Below are positions 1 through 8,126 of a stretch of 52,791 bases of DNA, piece after piece; position 1 is the first letter of the stretch; each line of letters begins with the position of its first letter. Made by a program: the position numbers and the translations under genes. Below the pieces are notes generated by a model, which saw only the letters and a list, made by a program, of their open reading frames with translations, was not told where the DNA came from and searched no databases. The stretch lies in NCBI RefSeq assembly GCF_014357575.1, contig NZ_JACONW010000022.1:1-52791 (forward strand). The letters are read 5' to 3'. Source of the stretch: Pseudomonas folii (GTDB lineage: Bacteria; Pseudomonadota; Gammaproteobacteria; Pseudomonadales; Pseudomonadaceae).

Positions 1-1040
1 GTCCTGTTCCAGCGGGCATTCCATTCTGGGCGGGTCTGGTTGACCTGATCCCAATCAATGGTCACTGCAGTTTCCAGGTACTTGTTCATTGCGTCGACCT
101 GAGCTTTGGTCTTGTCGGTGGTCGGGGTTTTCGGGTTGGACGGGATCTGGTCACCGAACTCCAGCGCTGGCGCCTGAGCTTCTGGCGTCAGCAGATAAGC
201 CGCCAGCTTCTGTGCCAGTTCCGGCTGGTCGTTTTTAGCGATGGCGCACTCGGCCACGTTAAGCACCACGCCACCTTCTTTCGGCGGCGCGTATTCGACG
301 GGCACGCCCTTGATCTTCAGCGCCGTCACCTGAGTAGGGGTGAGCGGGAACAGCGCAGCCTCACCGGTCTGCACCATCTCGGAAATCTTCGCCGAGCTGG
401 CGATGTATTCCAGTACGTTCGGGCCCACGGTTTTCGGCCAGGCCTTGAAACCTGGCTCTACGTCGGTCTCGCTGCCGCCCTGAATGCGGTTGAACATCAG
501 GAAACCATGCAGGCCGAAGGTGGAGGAGGCCATGGACTGGAATACCACTTTCTCCTTGAACTTCTTGTCCGCCAGATCCATCCACGAGGTCGGCGCAGCC
601 CAGCCGTTTTCCTTGAACATTTTCGTGTTGTACGCCAGCCCGGTTACGCCAAGGCTCACGGCGGCGGCTTCATCCTTGATCTTCGCCTTGGCTGGCAAGT
701 CCGCAAGGGAAGCGCTCGGCTGCAACTTGTCGCACAGACCCATGGAAATCGCCCGGTACATGATGCCGTCATCGAGGAACATCACGTGCATCTGCGGGTT
801 GTCTTTACTGGCCTGAACCTTGGCGAGGATGTCCGAAGAGGTGCCCGGCACGATCACCACTTTTACGTCGTTGGCTTTCTCGAAAGCAGGCAACACCTGA
901 TCGGCATAGAGGCGTTCCATGGTGCCGCCGTTCATGCCCAGATAAAGGGTCGTTGCGGCGTGGGCCGGGGAGGCGACCAGCAATGCCGCCAATGGCAGGC
1001 TCGACAAGCCGGTAAATGCGATGCGTTTTAAGTTCTTCAT
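1..1040 (-). CDS. ABC transporter substrate-binding protein (PotD-like), 3' end outside window
   Basis: The frame is open from an ATG at 1040 to the window edge, about 346 codons, so the C-terminus is missing. It starts with a Sec signal peptide (MKNLKRIAFTGLSSLPLAAL, with cleavage likely after SPAHA). The mature part begins TTLYLGMNGGTMERLY and later reads GLAYNTKMFKENGWAAPTSW and LFPLTPTQV, typical of periplasmic binding proteins of the spermidine/putrescine/iron class. It lies 33 bp downstream of the DAO-type subunit and is the last visible gene of the leftward transporter/dehydrogenase operon, so it probably delivers that operon's substrate to the permeases at 3895-5565. The ligand is unknown; a polyamine, opine or amino-acid derivative are all possible. 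Confidence 0.85.
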   Translation of the reverse strand, partial: MKNLKRIAFTGLSSLPLAALLVASPAHAATTLYLGMNGGTMERLYADQVLPAFEKANDVKVVIVPGTSSDILAKVQASKDNPQMHVMFLDDGIMYRAISMGLCDKLQPSASLADLPAKAKIKDEAAAVSLGVTGLAYNTKMFKENGWAAPTSWMDLADKKFKEKVVFQSMASSTFGLHGFLMFNRIQGGSETDVEPGFKAWPKTVGPNVLEYIASSAKISEMVQTGEAALFPLTPTQVTALKIKGVPVEYAPPKEGGVVLNVAECAIAKNDQPELAQKLAAYLLTPEAQAPALEFGDQIPSNPKTPTTDKTKAQVDAMNKYLETAVTIDWDQVNQTRPEWNARWNR

Positions 1041-1073
1041 TGCAGCGACCTTCCTCTGTGCAAAGTGATGAAA

Positions 1074-2216
1074 TCAATGGCTAACGGTATTACAGGGTTG
1101 GGCAGTGTGTTGAAAACGGCGGATGGAAAAAGCGTCCAGGGTAATCGTCGACTGGCCGGTGCAAACATACTCGGCGAGGGCTTCACCCGCGGCGGGGCCG
1201 ATCTGGAATCCAGAACCCGCAAAACCGAAGCCATGCAGCAGGCCCGGTTGCAGCATGCTAGGGCCGAGGACCGGCTCGCGATCCGGCAAGTAACCTTCGG
1301 TGCCGCTCCAGGTGCGAATCGCCTGGGCTCCGGCCAGCGGCGGGTAAAGCTCGACTGCGTTGCGCAGGATCTCCAATACAGCGGCTTGCCCCGGCCTGGC
1401 GCGGGCGGGGTCCAGCGCGAAGCCCTGACCGCCGCCCAGTACACAATTGCCTCGGGCGACCTGCCGGGCATAGATGCCACCGCCCTCGACGCCGGTGCTT
1501 ACATCCATGAACATCGGCAGCGGCTCAGTCACCAACATGGCCGGATGGCCCGACACCATCGGCACCGGTTCGCCAAATTGTGCAGCCAGATCGCTGGCCC
1601 AGGCACCCGCGCAATTGAGCAACCACGGGGCGCGCAGGTTAAGGCCGCTGGCCGTGCGGACCACAAATGCATGGCCGTCATGGCAGACGTCAATCACCTC
1701 GGCCTGTTCGAAAATTTGCGCGCCGGCCCGCCTGGCTGCCTGGGCGAAAGCCGGGGACACCAGTCTTGGGTTGGCGTGGCCGTCGTCGGCACACAACGAA
1801 GCACCCACCGCGACATCCCCCGCCCAAGGAAAGCGCGCCCGTAACTGCTGGCGATCCAGCAGTTGTAGCTCCAGCCCGAAGCCGCGACTGACTTCGGCAT
1901 AAGTGCGCAAGGCGTTCATGTCGGTCTCACTGCGGGCCAGCTTCAGGTGCCCCGAGCGCTGATATTCACCATCAGTGCCAATCAGCTCGCGCAAACCGCT
2001 CCAGATGGTGTGGGCGCGTTGTGACAACGGCAGCTGGCTCAACGGCCGCCCCTGACGGCGCACGCCCCCGTAGTTGACGCCACTGGAATGCGAGCCGCAG
2101 AAGTCACGTTCCAGCAAGGTCACGCGTCTGCCCTTCAAGGCTAAAAACAGGGCGGCTGATGCGCCGACGATGCCGCCGCCAATGATCAGTGCATCGCTTT
2201 CAATCGCTGCGCTCAT
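1074..2216 (-). CDS. FAD-dependent oxidoreductase, DAO family (HcnC/opine-oxidase beta-like subunit)
   Basis: This is a 380-residue D-amino-acid-oxidase fold protein. The N-terminal dinucleotide motif is IIGGGIVGASAALFLALKG (residues about 10-30), and GSGFQIGPAAGEALAEYV near the C-terminus is the usual DAO flavin-contact region. I chose the ATG at 2216 because translation then begins MSAAIESDALIIGGG and overlaps the stop of the preceding gene by 4 bases (ATGA), showing translational coupling. With the next two genes it forms an A-B-C set like hydrogen cyanide synthase HcnABC, octopine/nopaline oxidase or D-hydroxyproline dehydrogenase. This subunit normally oxidises the C-N bond of an amino acid or secondary amine. 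The family is clear; the substrate is not. Confidence 0.85.
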   Translation of the reverse strand: MSAAIESDALIIGGGIVGASAALFLALKGRRVTLLERDFCGSHSSGVNYGGVRRQGRPLSQLPLSQRAHTIWSGLRELIGTDGEYQRSGHLKLARSETDMNALRTYAEVSRGFGLELQLLDRQQLRARFPWAGDVAVGASLCADDGHANPRLVSPAFAQAARRAGAQIFEQAEVIDVCHDGHAFVVRTASGLNLRAPWLLNCAGAWASDLAAQFGEPVPMVSGHPAMLVTEPLPMFMDVSTGVEGGGIYARQVARGNCVLGGGQGFALDPARARPGQAAVLEILRNAVELYPPLAGAQAIRTWSGTEGYLPDREPVLGPSMLQPGLLHGFGFAGSGFQIGPAAGEALAEYVCTGQSTITLDAFSIRRFQHTAQPCNTVSH

Positions 2217-3583
2217 GACTGGGCCTCCACACCAAACGGCAACGGCTTGATCGGTGCCTGGCCGCGCAGCCGACCAATGCCTTGCAGCTCCCGACCGCTG
2301 CAGTGCGCGACGATCTCCGTTGCTGCCAGTCCGCACATCCGGCCCTGGCAGCGCCCCATGCCAACCCTGCACATGGCCTTGACCCGATTGATCTCCCAGT
2401 GACCTTCGTCGACCACTGTACGAATATCGCCTGCGCTGACTTCCTCACAGCGGCAGATAATGGTTTCGTCCGGAACCTTCGCGGCCCAGTCAACGGGAAA
2501 GGGGAAAGCGGTTTCCAGCCCGTGACGAAAGCGCTGGATGCTCGCCAGTTTGTTCTTCAACTGAACGCTGCGATTGTTATCAATGCTCTGTCCGATGTCT
2601 GCAAGCAAGGCCAGCGCCGCCAGTTCCCCGGCCATTTCCGCTGCGTCCGCGCCCATGATTCCTGCGCCGTCACCGGCGAGATAAACACCCGCAATGCTGC
2701 TGCGTCCGGCGTCATCACGCGCGGGCAGCCAGGCGCGATTAAGCGCGCTCCACTGAAAATCGCAGCCGAGCAGGTCAGCCAGTTGCGTCTCGCTGCGCAG
2801 TGCATGAGCGAAAGCCACGGCGTCGCAACTCAGCGTTTGTACGCTGTTGCTGCCTTGCCACTGGACGGTATTGACCCGTTTGTGACCGTCGATACGTTGC
2901 AATGTCGCGCCTTGGTGGACGGCGACACCGTGAGCGGTCAGCCAGGCGCGGTAATACAAACCTTTGGCCAGCGTCAGCGGTTGGCCAAGCAGCGCGGGCA
3001 GGGCGCGGCACTGGGCGGAAAAGGGCGCGCTGTCCAGGACTGCAACCACATTCGCACCAGCCTTGGCGTATTGATACGCGACCAGGTAAAGCAGCGGACC
3101 GCTGCCGGCAAACACGATTCTTTCGCCGATGGCACAGCCCTGGTATTTCAGGGCGATCTGCGCCGCACCCAGGCTGTAGACACCCGGCAAGGTCCAGCCA
3201 GGCACCGGCAGGATGCGATCGGTGGCACCGGTCGCGATGATCAGATGACTGTAATCGATGCTCCCGGCACGGTTCTCCTGCAGAGTATCGAGTCGCTGAT
3301 CTTCGGCGTTCCATACCAGCGTTTGCGGACGATAATCGATGTGTGACGAAAGCTCGTCGAGGGTTTGGTGCACGGCGACTGCCTTGCCCGCTTCAAAGCC
3401 GTAGAGCGCTTTTGGATTGCGGCGGAAGTTCTCGGGTTGACGGCGATAAATCTGTCCGCCACCCCGCAGGCCCTCGTCCAGCAGGCAGGCTTTCACCCCG
3501 TGGGCATGCAAGGTTTGCGCAGCACGAATGCCCGCAGGACCCGCACCAACGATCACCACCGATTGCGCGGTATTCGTATTCAT
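2213..3583 (-). CDS. NAD(P)/FAD oxidoreductase with C-terminal [2Fe-2S] BFD domain (HcnB/OoxA-like subunit)
   Basis: The 456-residue protein opens with SVVIVGAGPAGIRAAQTLHA (FAD-binding GxGxxG, residues about 9-28). A second flavoprotein signature, LIIATGATDRILPVPGW, lies near residues 110-130. From about residue 374 a BFD-like cluster domain carries CRCEEV and CRVGMGRCQGRMC, giving four or five closely spaced cysteines for a [2Fe-2S] cluster. This arrangement is that of HcnB and of the alpha subunit of opine oxidases and D-hydroxyproline dehydrogenase. It overlaps both neighbours by 4 bases (3580-3583 and 2213-2216). It probably relays electrons from the DAO subunit towards the respiratory chain. 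Confidence 0.87.
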   Translation of the reverse strand: MNTNTAQSVVIVGAGPAGIRAAQTLHAHGVKACLLDEGLRGGGQIYRRQPENFRRNPKALYGFEAGKAVAVHQTLDELSSHIDYRPQTLVWNAEDQRLDTLQENRAGSIDYSHLIIATGATDRILPVPGWTLPGVYSLGAAQIALKYQGCAIGERIVFAGSGPLLYLVAYQYAKAGANVVAVLDSAPFSAQCRALPALLGQPLTLAKGLYYRAWLTAHGVAVHQGATLQRIDGHKRVNTVQWQGSNSVQTLSCDAVAFAHALRSETQLADLLGCDFQWSALNRAWLPARDDAGRSSIAGVYLAGDGAGIMGADAAEMAGELAALALLADIGQSIDNNRSVQLKNKLASIQRFRHGLETAFPFPVDWAAKVPDETIICRCEEVSAGDIRTVVDEGHWEINRVKAMCRVGMGRCQGRMCGLAATEIVAHCSGRELQGIGRLRGQAPIKPLPFGVEAQS

Positions 3584-3870
3584 AGTTGCCGTCCCGGATC
3601 ACGGCTGACGACTTGCCCACCTTCAAGCAATGTCGAGCAGGCGCGCACCCGGCGGCCATCGCCCAGGCGCACCCAGCAATCCTGACAAGCGCCCATCATG
3701 CAAAACCCGGCCCGGGGTTCGGCGCTGAAGTCGCTGCCGCGCAGATGTTCGCTGCTGGTCAATACCGCGGTGAGCAAAGTATCGCCTTGCAGCCCGCTGG
3801 CGGGCTGACCGTCGAGGGTGAAGGCCAGCGCCGGGCGGTCTTTTTCGACCAGACGTTTGAGCAATGCCAT
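3580..3870 (-). CDS. Small [2Fe-2S] ferredoxin-like subunit (HcnA/OoxX-like)
   Basis: This is a 96-residue protein with the cysteine pattern GFCMMGACQDCWVRLGDG followed by RACST, the plant-type [2Fe-2S] spacing (C-x4-C-x2-C, then a distal C) found in HcnA and in the small subunit of opine-type dehydrogenases. It precedes the HcnB-like gene with a 4-base overlap and follows the permease gene at 3895 by 24 bp, in the HcnA-B-C order. Some family members have been misread as sarcosine oxidase fragments. The three-gene overlap makes an obligate heterotrimer likely. Whether it produces cyanide cannot be judged; the transporter genes argue for catabolism instead. Confidence 0.85.
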   Translation of the reverse strand: MALLKRLVEKDRPALAFTLDGQPASGLQGDTLLTAVLTSSEHLRGSDFSAEPRAGFCMMGACQDCWVRLGDGRRVRACSTLLEGGQVVSRDPGRQL

Positions 3871-3894
3871 GCGTTTCGCGCTCCAGGCCTCGGG

Positions 3895-4689
3895 TTAATG
3901 TTTGCCGACCAGCACTCGATCCAGGCCATAGACCCGGTCGAGGATGATCATGGTGGCGGCGGTCAACGCGATAACCAGCGCGGAAACGGCGGCCATCATC
4001 GGATCGATGGACTCTGTGGCGTAGACGTACATCCGCACCGGCAGGGTCTGGGTCGAAGGCGAAGTGACGAAGATCGACAGTGTCACCTCGTCAAAGCTGT
4101 TGATGAACGCCAGCAGCCAGCCACCGGCCACGCCGGGCAGAATCATCGGCAAGGTGATTTTGCGGAACAGCGTGAAGCGGCTGGCTCCCAGTGATTCGGC
4201 TGCCTGTTCGGCGCTTCGGTCGATACCGATGGCCGCGGCAATCACCAGCCGCAGTACATACGGGGTGATGATCACTACGTGGGCCAGGGTCAGCCAGAAG
4301 AAGCTGCCGTTGACGCCCATCAGCGCAAACAACCGCAGCATCGCCACGCCCAGCACCAGATGGGGAATGATGATCGGTGAGAGGAACAACCCATTGAGGA
4401 AGTTGCGCCCCGGAAACTGATGGCGGGTAATCGCCAGCGCTGCGGGTACGGCAATGATCGTCGCCAGCGTGGCGGCGACAAACGCCAGAATCAGGCTGTT
4501 ATAGAACGAGTCGATGAAGTCGGCACGCTCGAAGATCGCCCGGAACCAGCGCAGGGAAAAACCAGAAGTCGGCAAGCTGAGGGTGTTTTCTGGCGTGAAA
4601 GCCACCAGACAGACCACCACCAGTGGCGCGAGCATGAACACGACGACGAGGGCGTGGAACGACAGGGCCAAAGGACCGTTTTTAGACAT
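3895..4689 (-). CDS. ABC transporter permease, PotC-like
   Basis: This 264-residue inner-membrane protein has about six hydrophobic segments. The first is ALVVVFMLAPLVVVCLVAF, and the EAA-like cytoplasmic loop reads AAESLGASRFTLFRKITLP (residues about 165-184), which contacts the ATPase. It starts at the ATG at 4689, 3 bp after the stop of the partner permease. Permease C, permease B and ATPase are encoded consecutively, as in spermidine/putrescine-type importers. The dehydrogenase genes that follow suggest the imported compound is oxidised directly. Confidence 0.88.
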   Translation of the reverse strand: MSKNGPLALSFHALVVVFMLAPLVVVCLVAFTPENTLSLPTSGFSLRWFRAIFERADFIDSFYNSLILAFVAATLATIIAVPAALAITRHQFPGRNFLNGLFLSPIIIPHLVLGVAMLRLFALMGVNGSFFWLTLAHVVIITPYVLRLVIAAAIGIDRSAEQAAESLGASRFTLFRKITLPMILPGVAGGWLLAFINSFDEVTLSIFVTSPSTQTLPVRMYVYATESIDPMMAAVSALVIALTAATMIILDRVYGLDRVLVGKH

Positions 4690-4692
4690 GGT

Positions 4693-5565
4693 TCATTCCC
4701 CCAGGGTTTTCTTGTAGCGACCTTCGACCATGCGGTTCCAGGACAGCATGACCAGCAGGTTGACCAGCAACAGCGCCACCGCAATGGTCGCGCCCATGGG
4801 CCAGTTCAGCTCCGAGAGGTATTGGTCGTAGACCACCGTGGCGACCATCTTCAGGCGGCGTCCGCCGAGCAGGCCGGGGATTGCGAAAGAGCTGGCCGAC
4901 AAGCCAAAGACAATCAGCGTGCCGGACAACACGCCGGGCATGACTTGAGGCAACACCACCAGGCGCATCACCTTGGCCTGACTGGCGCCTAGGGACAGGG
5001 CTGCCTGTTCAGCCGCCGGGTCGAGCTTCTGCAGTGAGGTCCAGATCGGAATGATCATGAACGGCAGCATCACGTGCACCAGTGCAATGATCACGGCGAA
5101 CGGGGTGTAGAGCATTTTGACTGGCTGGCCGCCCAGCGCTTGTATGCCCTGATTGATCAAGCCGTCGGCACCCAGCAGCAGGCTCCAGCCGAAAGCGCGC
5201 ACCACCACGGAAATCAGCAGCGGCGTGAGGATCAGAATCAGAAAGATCGAACGCCAGGGCGTGCCCATGCGGCTCAGAATGTAGGCCTCAGGCACACCGA
5301 TAACCACGCACAGCAAGGTCACCAGCGCACTGATCCAGAAGGTGCGCAGGAAGATTTCGTAGAAGTACGAATCGGTCAGCACCTCGCCATAGTTGGCCAG
5401 GGTGTAGGAATCGCTTTTGACCCCGACTTCATAGTCGAAGACGTTGAACGACAGGATCAGTGTGAGTGCCAGCGGGACCAGCAGCAGGCAGGTAAACATC
5501 ACCAGCGCAGGTGCCGACAGTAAATAGCCGCGGCCGCCACGGCGCATATCACTCAGCAGGCTCAT
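4693..5565 (-). CDS. ABC transporter permease, PotB-like
   Basis: This is a 290-residue permease. The ATG at 5565 gives MSLLSDMRRGGRGYLLSAPA, leading into the first membrane span, and overlaps the ATPase stop by 4 bases. A longer in-frame opening up to 5712 lies wholly inside the ATPase gene and encodes an arginine-rich non-membrane stretch, so I reject it. The EAA loop is AALSLGASQAKVMRLVVLP. It pairs with the PotC-like protein to form the transmembrane channel of a polyamine-class importer. Confidence 0.88.
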   Translation of the reverse strand: MSLLSDMRRGGRGYLLSAPALVMFTCLLLVPLALTLILSFNVFDYEVGVKSDSYTLANYGEVLTDSYFYEIFLRTFWISALVTLLCVVIGVPEAYILSRMGTPWRSIFLILILTPLLISVVVRAFGWSLLLGADGLINQGIQALGGQPVKMLYTPFAVIIALVHVMLPFMIIPIWTSLQKLDPAAEQAALSLGASQAKVMRLVVLPQVMPGVLSGTLIVFGLSASSFAIPGLLGGRRLKMVATVVYDQYLSELNWPMGATIAVALLLVNLLVMLSWNRMVEGRYKKTLGE

Positions 5566-6590
5566 GGGTGCACCTCGTCGGCGTCCAGTACCCGCAGCAA
5601 ACCGGCTGGCCAATCCATGCCCACCGCGGTGCCTTCTTCCATTGGCGCATCGCCGTCGTTGCGGCGTACCACGGTCAACTCGCCGATCGCGGTTTCGATG
5701 CGATACAGCCATTGACTGCCGAGGAAGTAGCGGGTGATGACCTTGCCTTGCAAACGCCCTGTGCCAGCTGCCACCAGATCGATCTTTTCCGGGCGCAGAC
5801 TCAGGGTCAACGCACCGTCGCCCGGTGTCTGCCGCACTTGAGCGCAGCCCTGGCTGTCCAGATCACCGGGCAGCATGTTGGCCTTGCCAACGAAGCTGGA
5901 GATGAACCGGGTGCGCGGATGTTCATACAACTTGTACGGTTCGTCGATCTGGGTGATGCGCCCGGCCTGCATGACCACCACGCGGTCGCTGATGGACAGC
6001 GCTTCAGCCTGATCGTGAGTCACCATCAACGTGGTAATGCCGACTTCGCGCTGAATGCGGCGAATCTCGAATTGCATCTCTTCACGCAGGTTGGCATCGA
6101 GGTTCGACAGCGGCTCATCGAGCAATAAGACCGGCGGCTCAATCACCAGCGCTCGCGCCAGTGCAACCCGTTGCCGTTGACCGCCCGACAGCTCACGCGG
6201 GTAACGCTGGGCGTGCTGGCTCAGGCGTACCAGTTCCAGCACTGTTGCCACTCGGCGCTGAATGTCCGCCGCCGGCACTTTGCGCATGCGCAGGCCAAAG
6301 GCCACGTTGTCAGCAACGCTCATGTGGGGGAAGAGGGCGTAACTCTGAAACACCACCCCCAGGCCGCGACTGCTGGGTTTGGCGTGAGTGATGTCACGGC
6401 CATCAAGGATGATGCGCCCGTCGCTGACATCAACGAAGCCGGCGATCATTTGCAGGGTAGTGGTCTTGCCGCAGCCCGACGGGCCCAGCAGAGAAACGAA
6501 TTCGCCTTTCTCCACCGCCAGATTCGTGGCGACCACGGCGTCGATGCTGCCGTAGCGTTTGGAGAGACCTTCAAGCTGCAAAAATGCCAT
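5562..6590 (-). CDS. ABC transporter ATP-binding protein, PotA-like
   Basis: This is a 342-residue ATPase with Walker A GPSGCGKTT (residues about 35-45), signature LSGGQRQRVALARAL (about 133), Walker B VLLLDEPLSNLD (about 153), a switch His in VTHDQAEAL, and a C-terminal TOBE-type regulatory region. I chose the ATG at 6590 (MAFLQLEGLSKRYG) because AAGGTGG lies 9 bases upstream; an upstream ATG at 6614 lacks such a site. It is the first gene of the leftward operon, facing the IclR gene across a 250-bp promoter region. Confidence 0.88.
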   Translation of the reverse strand: MAFLQLEGLSKRYGSIDAVVATNLAVEKGEFVSLLGPSGCGKTTTLQMIAGFVDVSDGRIILDGRDITHAKPSSRGLGVVFQSYALFPHMSVADNVAFGLRMRKVPAADIQRRVATVLELVRLSQHAQRYPRELSGGQRQRVALARALVIEPPVLLLDEPLSNLDANLREEMQFEIRRIQREVGITTLMVTHDQAEALSISDRVVVMQAGRITQIDEPYKLYEHPRTRFISSFVGKANMLPGDLDSQGCAQVRQTPGDGALTLSLRPEKIDLVAAGTGRLQGKVITRYFLGSQWLYRIETAIGELTVVRRNDGDAPMEEGTAVGMDWPAGLLRVLDADEVHP

Positions 6591-6840
6591 AGCTGCGTTC
6601 CACCTTTTCATCACGCACAGCGTTGCGGTGCGTTTTTGTTATGGGCAGATGCGAAATGAAAGCTTTGCAGTTGCTGTGGACGTTGGTGCTCGATCTGGGT
6701 CGGCTACCAGGTTTTGTTCAAATCGCCCTGTGGACTGAGATTAAGACGAAGACTAGGATGGGCGAAAGGTTGAATTTCACTGGATGGTATATTTCTTTCA
6801 GTTCTTTCGTTCAATGAATTAGTTATCGATAAGTGATCAT
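6591..6840. promoter_or_regulatory. Divergent promoter region between the transporter operon and the IclR gene
   Basis: This AT-richer gap of 250 bp separates two divergent start codons, so it must hold both promoters. It includes TTTCTTTCAGTTCTTTCG near 6789-6806, where TTCTTTC recurs as a short direct repeat. Control of the leftward operon by the IclR protein is inferred from gene arrangement alone. I could not assign a -35/-10 pair or an IclR palindrome with confidence. Confidence 0.5.
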
Positions 6841-7677
6841 ATGAATTCCACTGAGCGGAATGAAAATCCAAAGGATACCGGTGTGGGTGCGGTCTCGCGT
6901 TTGTTCGCAGTGCTCCGTTGCCTGGGCGACTGCTCTGAAGAGGGCGAGCGCGTGACCCAGCTCGCCCAGCAGGTCGGCCTATCGCAGCCCACCACACACC
7001 GCCTGCTGCGCAGCCTCATGGATGAAGGCATGGTGGAACAAGATCAACGCAGTAAACGCTATCGCCTGAGCATCGAGTTCTTCGCCCTGGCTGCGAAGGC
7101 GGGCAAGACCAGCAATCTGCGTGACGTGGTCCGCCCGAGCATGCTGCGCCTCTCGGCCTCCCTTGGAGATTCACTGTTCCTGCTGGCGCGCAGCGGCTTT
7201 GATGCAGTCTGTCTGGATCGCAGCGAAGGTCCTTACCCGATTCGCACCTTCACCGGCGACATCGGCGGGCGTGTTGCATTGGGTGTGGGGCAGGGCAGTC
7301 TGGCGATCCTCGCTTACCTGCCGGAAGACGAACGCGACACCGTTATCCGCTACAACTTGCCACGCCTTAAAGACTTTCACCTCTACGATGAAGTGTTCCT
7401 GCGCTCAGAGGTGGAAAACGTCCGCCGCCTCGGCTACGCCGCCCGCAACACCGGCGCACTGCCGGGCATGGCCGGTCTGGCGGTGCCTATCTTTGACCGC
7501 GAAGGCCGCTCGGTCGCCGCCCTCAGCGTCGCCACCATCAGCGACCGCCTCGGGCCGGACCGGTTGTTGACCGTGGTGGAGCTGCTCAAGAGAGAGGCCG
7601 CAGTGATCAGCGCAAGGATCAACCCGTTTGACCCGACCCTACGACGGCCGAGTCAGGTGTTTGGTCAGGTGGATTGA
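6841..7677 (+). CDS. IclR family transcriptional regulator
   Basis: This 278-residue protein has an N-terminal winged helix-turn-helix (VTQLAQQVGLSQPTTHRLLRS, residues about 38-60) and an IclR effector domain (about 90-260). Typical effector-domain stretches are VCLDRSEGPYPIRTFT, GRVALGVGQGSLAIL, GLAVPIFDREG and AALSVATISDRL. IclR proteins usually bind a small carboxylate or amine metabolite and control a neighbouring catabolic operon. The target here is inferred to be the divergent ABC/dehydrogenase operon. The start is the ATG at 6841; the ribosome-binding site (AAGTGA) is weak. Confidence 0.88.
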   Translation: MNSTERNENPKDTGVGAVSRLFAVLRCLGDCSEEGERVTQLAQQVGLSQPTTHRLLRSLMDEGMVEQDQRSKRYRLSIEFFALAAKAGKTSNLRDVVRPSMLRLSASLGDSLFLLARSGFDAVCLDRSEGPYPIRTFTGDIGGRVALGVGQGSLAILAYLPEDERDTVIRYNLPRLKDFHLYDEVFLRSEVENVRRLGYAARNTGALPGMAGLAVPIFDREGRSVAALSVATISDRLGPDRLLTVVELLKREAAVISARINPFDPTLRRPSQVFGQVD

Positions 7678-8126
7678 TCGCAATCCATTTTCTGTAGGCG
7701 CTGCTTAAGGCTGCGATGCGATTGCCCTGACGCACCGCCATCGCTGCCTCTGTTTGCTGCGAACTGACGGGTAACTGTCTGAATGTACGCCTAACCCTGT
7801 GGGACCGGATTTATCCGGGAAGGGGCCTGTGCATTCACGAAATTTTATCGTCAGCAATACCGTCTTCCCGGATGAATCGGTTTCAAACGTCCCGTTTTTT
7901 AACGTGTCGCGGCGGCGCGCCATTGAACGCCGCATAATTCACGTTTGAAACACCACGCATCAATATCCACCTCCCTCAAACGATCAGCGGCTCTCAAGAA
8001 CCCGCCCCTCAAGCCGATGCGCAAACAGGCACGTTACGAGCCTCTCGCCCGTAACCTTTGTACAGGGAAGTCGACATTTTCCGATCTGCGCGCTGCCGCA
8101 GATTACCCTCCCGAGGTGTTCGTTTT
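7678..8126. other. Intergenic region with a REP-like inverted repeat
   Basis: This 449-bp stretch lies between the IclR and chemoreceptor genes. At 7797-7884 there is a degenerate pair of inverted REP units (left GGGACCGGATTTATCCGGGA, right TTCCCGGATGAATCGG). A lone REP-like half (TGTAGGCGCTGCTTAAGGCT) lies at about 7694. The remainder up to the chemoreceptor start should hold that gene's promoter. I saw no convincing coding sequence; short open frames here have no recognisable features. Confidence 0.6.
7797..7884. repeat. REP inverted pair, degenerate GGACCGG type
   Basis: The two arms GGACCGGATTTATCCGGGAAG and CTTCCCGGATGAATCGGTTT are separated by about 40 bases. They resemble the cleaner GGACCGGCTTTAGCCGGGA pairs elsewhere in the window but carry several substitutions, so this copy looks old. 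Confidence 0.6.

Noticed and set aside
1074..3870. True hydrogen cyanide synthase (hcnABC)
   Set aside because: The subunit plan matches, but the dehydrogenase genes are embedded in an importer operon with an IclR regulator, which suits catabolism; without phylogeny the hcn symbols are not justified.
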